64,000 bases of DNA, taken from Manihot esculenta. Taxonomy: Eukaryota; Streptophyta; Magnoliopsida; Malpighiales; Euphorbiaceae. Shown in pieces: positions 55,990 through 64,000 of this stretch. Under the pieces are notes generated by a model that was not told the origin of the DNA, ran no database searches, and worked only from the letters and a program-made list of their open reading frames with translations. The stretch is from contig NC_035170.2 of the NCBI RefSeq assembly GCF_001659605.2, positions 6,014,001-6,078,000 of the forward strand, written 5' to 3'. A program made the position numbers and the translations under genes. Within the stretch, counting starts at the first letter, position 1, and each line of letters opens with the position of its first letter.

Positions 55990-58825
55990 ATGGCCCGTGG
56001 TGATTCAGCGACTTCACTGGCTCCTGGGTTCCGATTTCACCCCACTGATGAGGAACTTGTTCGCTACTACCTCAAACGGAAGGTTACCAATAAACCCTTT
56101 CGGTTTGACCCAATCGCTGTTGTCGACATCTACAAAACTGAGCCGTGGGATCTCCCAGGTCTAATTGTGTATCTAATCTCTCGATTTACTATATTAGCAT
56201 GCTTGTTTAATATGTACAACTGCCTTTTTTTAGAAAAGAAAATTTGTGATTTTCTTTCTTCTGTTTAATCTATTGTTAATTTTCGAGGTATTTTCACTTA
56301 TTTATTCTGAAAGTTTGATGGTTAATATGGTATAGTAATTGTAATTATCGCCATCAATGGAAGGTTCTGGGTTTCATGTTTCTGAATATGTGGAAAATTT
56401 TCCTCTTTTTTGGGTTTTAGATAAGTCAAAGTTGAAGAGCAGGGATTTAGAGTGGTATTTTTTCAGTATGCTGGATAAGAAGTATAGCAATGGTTCTAAG
56501 ACAAACCGGGCCACAGAGAAAGGATACTGGAAGACAACTGGGAAGGACCGCCCTATTCGCTGGAACTTCCGAACTGTGGGGATGAAGAAGACCCTTGTGT
56601 ACCATCTTGGACGGGCTCCACGCGGTGAGCGTACCAATTGGGTAATGCACGAGTACCGCCTTGCTGATGAGGATTTGGAGAAAGCTGGAGTCGTTCAAGT
56701 AAGATCAAACACAAATTGTACATCCAGTTTTTCATGCAACTTTCTTGTCCTTCAATATTGAAACTGTATTTTATACCTTATCATGCCTTTGTTTGTTTGT
56801 TCGTCCTTGGATGGGAAAGGATGCATTTGTACTGTGTAGGATTTTCCAAAAGAGTGGAACAGGGCCGAAGAATGGAGAGCAGTATGGGGCTCCATTTGTT
56901 GAGGAGGAATGGGATGATGATGAAGTGGTGGGTATGTTGTTACCTGGGGAGGACATGGTGGTGGCTGATGAAGTGGTACTTGGTGATGATGTATGTGCGG
57001 AAAATGACCTTGACCAGGTATGTACTTTTACTGACTGTTCTGATGTGTAATATGGAAATGTTTAATTGAAAACTTAATGGAAGCAAATGCAAGTGATATG
57101 AGAAATGATAGTTTTAAGTCTAGGAAATTTGAACAAAGCTATAAATTGAGGTGAACATGAATGTCCTTGTGGATTTATCTGCATCTGTAGAGCGTGCAAT
57201 GAGAATGTATCACAATTCAGTTGCTTGGTTAAGCAGTAGACACTATTTTGGTTTTGAGCTAGGATCAATTTTAGGAACAAGAATAATAGAATAGGTTTGC
57301 TTTTTGAAGAGGCACCTGAGAAATTTAGGATATTAGAGATTCTTTGGTTTAATTGAGGTATAAAACGGCTGGAACATTGACAATTTGTCATTAGGGGATT
57401 GAAGTTTTGAGGGCTATGACAGTAAGAAAGAATAAAATCAGAGGATTGCTGGATTGCTTTGAGTAATGACTTCAATTACCGTCATAAATTTTTTAAATTT
57501 CTGAATGTGTGGGTTTTTGGCAGAATGTTGATGGAGTTTCATCTGAAAATGCTATCCTTCCTGTGAACTACTACCATGGAGAAACAAACAATTATGTGGA
57601 GGCCTCTGGAGATTTAAGTGTAGATGATCAGAAGCCTATAATTGACCAGGGGACAGTCCAGTATGGTTCTGATCTTCCAGATGATCAAAGCTTATTTGTT
57701 TTACCTGGGCAATATGACATTGATGCAAAATCAGTACGCCATGAATATATTGCTGAATCAAGCAACAATGCTAATGTTGTTGAGGACAATTTCATGCTTG
57801 ATGAACCATTCTTTGATGCTATTGATAATCTTCCATTCAGTGAAGGATTGTTCCTGGAAGCTAATGATCTGTCAAATCTTGTGGAGCCAGATTCTACTGG
57901 AGATTCTACAATTTTTGATGTGGTTGATGAGTACCTCAATTTCTTTGATGCTAATGATGACAACCTGACTTTTGATCCTTCTGAACTTTTAGGCACTGAT
58001 AGTACTGCTACTGATCAAGCTCCTCTATCTGAGAATATTAAGGTAAAAAGTCACTTCAATATTGCACTACCCTGTACTTGTTGGTTGGTCATTGAACTGC
58101 ACACCATTAAATAATTTCCTTGCAACAGGATGTGAATGGAGGAACTGAGGAAGTGCCAATGGCAACTGAAAAACTGTTAGCAACATATGGCAACACTGAT
58201 GCATCCTCCTCGAAGCAACAAAAGCCAGAGGCGACAAAGATTGAGTCGGGTAATTTAGATCCCAATTTGACCTTTCATTATTATTACTTGAGTAGTCCTT
58301 CCCCATATCAGTTTGGAGTAGTGAGCGGAGGACAGAAGTTATGATATTCTTTGGCCTCTACTTTTATTTTTCCCTGCTTTTGGAGTCTCACTGTATGTTG
58401 TTTGTGATGCAGATATCAAATACCCATTCATGAAGCAGGCCAGTCACTTGTTGGGCAGCATTCCTGCACCTCCTGCATTTGCTTCTGAGTTCCCTATCAA
58501 GGATGCAGCTCTACATTTAAATGCTGCACAATCATCCAGCTCAATTCATGTTACTGCTGGTGTTATTAGAATAGAAAACATCACTTTTGGCAGCAGTGGC
58601 ATGGACTGGTCATTTAGCAAGAATGCAAATGTCAATGTCATCCTCTCTTTTGGCATGTTGCAAGACAATGCAAGTTCAACTCCGACCAGTTTGGTGCCAA
58701 TAGGGAGCTTATTCACGAGCAAGACATTGTCTCTCTTGTCGCAGAGCTGGTTCTCCTTGATGTGCTTTTGGGTCCTAATTCTTTCATTGAGTTACAAAAT
58801 TGGGACCTGCGTTTGTACCAAGTAA
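55990..58825 (+). CDS. NAC053: Membrane-tethered NAC transcription factor, NAC053/NAC078 (NTL) type
   Basis: Exons 55990-56158, 56421-56698, 56820-57017, 57524-58042, 58129-58249 and 58413-58825 give 565 residues with consistent phases. The NAC domain (about residues 9-170) has [66 protein letters not shown] and [37 protein letters not shown] follows. The acidic tail has two runs rich in Asp/Glu and Phe ([40 protein letters not shown]), likely activation segments. Exon 6 has [20 protein letters not shown] and a C-terminal hydrophobic helix ([20 protein letters not shown], about 538-557). Such proteins are held at a membrane and released by proteolysis. Arabidopsis relatives NAC053/NTL4 and NAC078 drive the proteasome-stress programme; which of the two this matches is uncertain. 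Confidence 0.9.
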
Positions 58826-59749
58826 TGTGCATGGTCGTTGAAGTTGGCCTGGATAAACTCAAACTGTTCCCTTAGTTGAATTCTCTCTGGGGATTGGCTG
58901 ATCCTGAATCCCATATTAGGTTACTTAGAACAGCAAACTGTTACATATTCTTTATATTTAACTACCAAACCTGATAGTTGGTGTGTTTTGACCTACATTT
59001 TTCATTGTAATTTCATAGAAATGCACACATTACGTAATTGTAGGATAGAATTTTATGTTACTTATATGTATAACCTGCTTTTAACTGTTTGGCTCAGTAT
59101 TATAGATAGTTTGTGAGGACATCCTTAATTAGGAAGTGTGTTAATTCCCTGATGATATGCTTGGGAAGATTATTTGCAAGTTCTCTTTGAAGTGGCACAT
59201 TCAATTCCAGTGGCTTCTTTTACGCTATCGTCCTGTTCAAATAAATTTAAGCTGATTGGCTTATCATCATCGTCGTCTTGGATATGCATTTGGGATTTGA
59301 GCATATTCTGACAGTTTCCTCGATGAGGAGGCGGCTTAGTCGGAGAAAGTTGTTTAAGAAGGTGAAACCCTATAAAGTTCTGATTGTTTATTTTCTTGAA
59401 TTTTTTTTGTTTTTTTGTTATTTTGGAGATTATAAGGGGTACAGGCGTTTTAAAATAGACTATAAAATTACATAATTCCATTATTGAGTACGAGAAAGAA
59501 TCATGAAGATTACAAGAATGAAGCTAAGAAGTGGCAATAACCACACCAAAACCTGCCCCATATCATACCAGTAATAATGATCATAATCTCAAAATTTATT
59601 ACACAACTTAAAATTGACAAATTGCTTATCACCAGATGAATTATTCTCATAAATTCTAAACACATAGTAATGTTCATAATTACAGCATCAGCTTTTAACA
59701 AAGTAGCTGCAGAAGAATCTGATAATCAAATAGCTGCATCACAGTAGTA
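58826..59749. other. 3' UTRs of the convergent NAC053-like and malate dehydrogenase genes
   Basis: The NAC gene (+) and the NADP-MDH gene (-) converge here with 924 bases between stop codons. AT-rich 3' untranslated sequence probably occupies about 58826-59060 and 59500-59749. Small frames at 59170-59481 lie on opposite strands and match nothing. Confidence 0.6.
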
Positions 59750-62700
59750 TTACATTTCTCCTGGAAGCATTGTGTCTTCTGGTAGATCACAGAAAGCTAT
59801 ACCCTGAAAATGAAGACAGCAAAACAATTTGGTTATCAATCTTGGCAGCATCAGCACTAGCCAGGAGGTGAGAATATGATATTTACCTCTCCAGTGAGGT
59901 GGGCCACGCATCTTTTCTCGGCTAGCAACTCGGCTTCTGTCTGCAAAAGACATACAAGCAGCAATATGAGGTAAATTCTGGGTGAAATTTGTCACGTGCT
60001 CAGCGATTCCAACCCAAAAACCATCCAAGCTGTGCGACACTTAGCTCAGTCCGTCGAACTAAGTCAGACTTAGCCTTACCCTCTCAACGCACAGCGGAAG
60101 ATTAATAAAAGGATTGATTTCAGCAACCAACAAGTTGCAAGTGCACACAGCAGTCAAGAAGCACAACCTTGGGCAATTGGGACCTCAAGGTGTTGTGGAA
60201 GCCAATCACACACACAAATAAGGAAGCAAGGTAACTAAACAATCAACCAAGATAGGGAAGAGTATTTGGGGGCTAAAAGATTTACTTTGTGATGGAGAAA
60301 TACAATGGACATGGCTCTCTACATGGCTCTCTCCATGTGTCTCTCCATCACATAGTAAATCCTCTTAGCCCCAAATACTCTTCCCCTATCTTGGTTGTTT
60401 GTTTATTTACCTTACTTCCTTACTTGTGTGTGTGATTGGCTTCCAAAACACCTTGAGGTCCCAATTGCCCAAGGTTGTGCTTGTTTACCGCTTTGTGTGC
60501 ACTTGCAATCTGTTGGTTGCTGGAATCAACCCTTTTGTTCATCTTCTGCTGTGCGTTGAGAGATGAAGGCTGACTTAGTTTGATGGACTGAGCTAAGTGC
60601 CGCACGCCTTAGGTGGTTTTCGGGGTTGGAATCGCCGAGCACATGACAAATTACATGGAAGTGGAGTCATTTCTTCAGAAACTTGAGAGTTCTTTTGGCC
60701 ATTAGAAAGCCTATGTTAATGCATACAATATATATCAAAAGAATGACTCCATTTCACAAGTCTATATTCATTTTCTCTGTGACAGAATCCAATACAACAA
60801 TTGAAGTCGTTCTGTCAATTGTCGCAAAGAAAGCAACAATTGGAATGTTTGTTAAATAAGAACAAGTACCTTAGTTATTTTCTTTAGAAGGTAATCATCA
60901 AATATTACATCTTTCACAAGTTCATAATCACCATCTCCCTGCCAAATGGAAATCATTTTTCAGAGTCGGCCAATGACATACGAATGAATAAAAGAAGAAA
61001 ACTGTGCTGAAAGAGAACTTACTTTTGATCTGCAAGGCATGCTGAAAACTAAACCCTCTGCAATGCCGTATTGATTTCCATTACTATAGACCTGTATTTG
61101 CATGTAAGCTGTTAGAATAACAAATGGATAAAACCTTAGCAATCGAAGATGTTCAATGCTTAATTACACTAACTAATCAGGTGTAAATCAATTCAAACAC
61201 AACGATAATCCTAACAGGATAACATCCAGAACTGTCTTTAGGGATTTCTCTGAATAATGAAAGGCTTTTGCTTCAAAATTACATCATATTTATTAATATA
61301 ATCAATTAATGCATCTCATTACCATGTGGTTATCCTTGATGTGATATTTTCGTCTGTATCTAATCCCAAAAACATAAAGGGGTGTACATTAGTGTAAGTA
61401 ACTTAAGTGAAACTGAACTCACTCCAGAAGAAAACCAATCCCCCTCCGGGGTGGGGGTTATTAGAGACTTTATAGCATCAACAATGGACACAGCAGTCGA
61501 TGCAGCCGAAGATCGTCCCCATTTCTGAATGAGTACTCCACCTCTCTGCAAATACAAGTACAATGTTAAGCACCTTCACAAAATTCTAAGTTGGTTTGTT
61601 AAAGAAAAGATGAACTTCTATTTGTGATGCATTAATACCTTCTGGACCTTCTCAGTGAACTCTTCTTCTAACCATTTGTGATCTTTGATAACCTCTTTTA
61701 CAGGTAAACCATTGATTCTAGCATTTAGAAAGTCCGGAACCTGTAGAAAATCAAAAGAATTTTTCTGAGAGAAGTTCAGCTGCATTTAATTTACAGATAA
61801 AGACAATCCTCCAAAGTAGCACACCTGAGTGGTTGAGTGATTTCCCCAGATGGTCATATTTGATACTTTATCATAGAATACACCTGCTTTTAGGGCAAGC
61901 TAAACCAAGATTTATCAAGTTAAAATATTGGCTTTTTCGTAATAGTATTTATTATGGATCAACGAAAACTAAATTTGAAGAGATACATTTACCTGGCATT
62001 TTGCCCGGTTCTCATCTAACCTAGTCAAAGCATGGAAATTCTTTGCAGGTATATTTGGAGCATTTTTCAAACAAATTAAAGCACTGCACAGCAAAGAAAT
62101 ATAATCCTTATGAAGACGTTTATGTAAGCTCCTCAAGCAAAAGCAATGTCAAAAGTGACGATAAATGATATTTCTTACTTGGTGTTACATGGGTTGCCCA
62201 CTACTATCACCTTGACATTGCGAGATGCAACGGCATTGAGAGCCTTCCCCTAATACATTTAGAAGGAAGACAATGATTCAGCAAAAGTGGTAAAAATGGA
62301 TAAAGAGATGTGGGTATGAATGTTTACCTGCTCGGAAAAAATTTGCCCATTTATATCTAACAAGTCAGCTCGTTCCAAGCCAGGCCCTCGTGGCTTTGCT
62401 CCAATTAACAAAGCCCATTCAGCATCTTCAAACACTTCATAAGGATTTATTCCGATGCTCACCTCCCTCAACAAAGGATACAAGGAATCTTCAAGCTCCA
62501 TTGCAACTCCTGAACTCATAATGATGAGATGTTGAAGAGTATGGAGAAATCTTTATTGTTATCTTAAAAAATATAAAGCTTCCAACTTGAAGATAATGCA
62601 TCATTCAATACTAAAAGAAAGAATTTATTTCTTTATTTATTTTATATTTCTGGGAAGGTATGATGTTAAAATTTGCATGTCAATTCAATTTCTTAAATGC

Positions 62701-63814
62701 TAAAAGTTCTCCAAATTCAACGCAATATAAGATAACCATTATATTTTTTGACAGTGAAGCTTATACAACATTTAAAACATAGGAAAACAAAAACAGAAAT
62801 AATACACGAGTCGTAGAAAAGCTGAATGCAACCATGTGTAAATGAGGATTACATTTATTCTAATTATGGATAGGGTTTCCTGACCAGCTTAAGTCTGCAT
62901 TTACTTTTAATATCTTCATCTTCAGCTTTCCATGTAAAAGCTCTATCAGTTTAAGGCAGCTATATTAATATATTAGACTAATGGCTGCTTGCCAATGCAG
63001 TGGTAGTAGATCAACTGAAGTCAGAGCATGTACCTTCAAGAGCTTGAATTGATCTTTCAGATCCCAGTAGCTTTAATGCAATTGGTTGATCTGGCCCAAA
63101 AACCTCGCCAGATGCAAGCTGGAAGGATAAACAAGTTCAGCAATCTAAAGAGCTATAAATATAGCAGTTCACATGATAAGTGACAATAATGCTTTTTTTA
63201 CCATTACAAGACATCCTTGAATGAAGTACAAGGACAGTTAACGTAGCCAGGATGTTTTCGAGATACATAGAAATTAGCAAAAAACCAAAACATAATCTGA
63301 AAATCCCCCGAAAATAAAATAATCAGTTGTGATTTGCTATGCATTTGAATCATTAGAGTGTAACAAAAATAAAATTTTACGTTACTTCCCATGGTGCGCA
63401 TCTAAATGGTATTGAATAACAAAGTTTCGGGAATGACATTATGATTTGCTCAGGGATGGAAATCCAACCATGTCCTTAATGATAGCTAACACTTAACTTC
63501 TTCTTGGTATTCCCGAGTTTTATGTTCAGTTCATTTGTTAAGTATCACAGCATAATCTCTAGTCATTAAACAACTTATGATATGCCTTAATGTCTCTCCT
63601 GACCAAGAATTTTTTACTTTCTGCAACCATAGGCATCAACTGGTCCACTAGCTAGTTCAAATCTTGGTGCTCAATAGAGGGTAAAAATATTAAGGGCTTT
63701 ACTGAATTAGAAACAAGAAGACCTTACTTTAAAAAGTAGGTGATTAGATATCATCCCAGCAGCACCAGACACTGCTATGTTAATTAGTTTCTTCCATGAT
63801 CTTGTCTCCTCTTC
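59750..63814 (-). CDS. NADP-MDH: Chloroplast NADP-dependent malate dehydrogenase, 5' end outside window
   Basis: Twelve minus-strand exons: 63728-63814, 63034-63118, 62328-62509, 62179-62249, 61993-62083, 61825-61899, 61639-61740, 61423-61545, 61023-61091, 60870-60938, 59887-59940 and 59750-59803. They encode the last 353 residues with all phases consistent. The enzyme reduces oxaloacetate to malate with NADPH in the stroma (malate valve). Visible parts: nucleotide fold [20 protein letters not shown], the NADP-type loop; substrate arginines in [28 protein letters not shown]; catalytic His in [22 protein letters not shown]. The C-terminal [18 protein letters not shown] carries the two cysteines of the thioredoxin-controlled disulfide. 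The transit peptide and N-terminal regulatory cysteines lie past 64000. The penultimate intron (59941-60869) holds a large inverted repeat. Confidence 0.95.
59986..60652. repeat. 659 bp near-perfect inverted repeat in an NADP-MDH intron
   Basis: The arms 59990-60300 and about 60340-60648 are reverse complements with a low level of mismatches. TGTCACGTGCTCAGCGATTCC at the left end matches the complement of GGAATCGCCGAGCACATGACA at the right. CACAACCTTGGGCAATTGGG is mirrored as CCCAATTGCCCAAGGTTGTG, and ATAGGGAAGAGTATTTGGGG by CCCCAAATACTCTTCCCCTAT. The loop of about 40 bases contains CATGGCTCTC repeats. The outer ends TGTCA...TGACA are flanked by AATT on both sides (59986-59989 and 60649-60652). 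No protein is encoded. Confidence 0.9.
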
Positions 63815-64000
63815 CTGTGAAACAATGGGAAAAAAGGTTACTTAGAAGTCAACCCCACCCTCCAAAAAATAACAATAATAATTAAAAAATAAATAAAGAC
63901 TGAAGGAGAAAAAAAAATGGAATAGGACATGATCTTTTAGGACAGTTCAGATGTAGTTCTAACAAATTGTCAAGTACACATCTGAGAAACACAAATCAGA
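63815..64000 (-). other. NADP-MDH intron running off the window
   Basis: The acceptor for the first exon seen (TTTCACAG, complement of 63815-63822) opens this intron. No transit-peptide or N-terminal coding sequence is visible before the window ends. Confidence 0.7.

Noticed and set aside
57074..57475. 133-codon minus-strand frame within the NAC053-like gene
   Set aside because: It lies entirely in intron 3 on the opposite strand and has no similarity I recognise. The plus-strand gene model explains the region.
60420..60605. 61-codon minus-strand frame in the malate dehydrogenase intron
   Set aside because: It is one arm of the large inverted repeat. The other arm carries a similar but broken frame, and no domain is recognisable.

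Overview
This is nuclear DNA from a flowering plant, probably a eudicot. It is AT-rich with many introns, and nested plant transposons fill most of it. I could not fix the species from sequence alone; a Euphorbiaceae or other Malpighiales genome is a guess. There are no CRISPR arrays or operons, and I found no tRNA or rRNA genes.

Region by region. 1-34,600 is transposon-dominated. It holds a 1.4 kb palindromic foldback element (748-2153), an L1-type LINE relic (2936-4195) cut by a minus-strand Copia relic (4196-7035), and a decayed Copia element with both LTRs and a target duplication (10014-14005). A hAT-type MITE (15537-16006) follows. Next is a nearly complete 9.8 kb Ty3/gypsy chromovirus (16200-26030) with 2.2 kb LTRs, primer site, polypurine tract and a 1361-codon gag-pol frame. 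Then come a hAT transposase relic (minus, 26300-27900) and a long minus-strand L1 LINE (29356-34111) with a Mutator-type MITE inside it.

35,498-64,000 holds three host genes. The first is a NAC transcription factor of the Arabidopsis NAC050/NAC052 type (35498-47392, +). Its last intron is swollen to 9.7 kb by a gypsy relic, a mini-CACTA element, a deletion-derived mini-LTR element and a foldback-like segment. The second is a C-terminally membrane-anchored NAC factor of the NAC053/NAC078 (NTL) type (55990-58825, +). The third is a chloroplast NADP-dependent malate dehydrogenase (59750-63814, -, 5' end outside the window). One of its introns carries a 659 bp near-perfect inverted repeat. A truncated LINE (50070-52155) and a second hAT-type MITE (53376-53863) lie between the two NAC genes.

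The two NAC genes have identical boundary phases at the first two introns and a 278 bp second exon each. As I recall, their Arabidopsis relatives are also neighbours (NAC050, NAC052 and NAC053 at consecutive loci), so this pair looks like an old tandem duplication kept in order. No wholly new gene system is evident. The observations most worth following are the long intronic hairpin in the malate dehydrogenase gene, the TE-expanded intron in a gene whose relatives act in silencing, the palindromic CG-rich arrays in the chromovirus LTR, and the fold-back and tandem-repeat scar in the Copia element.
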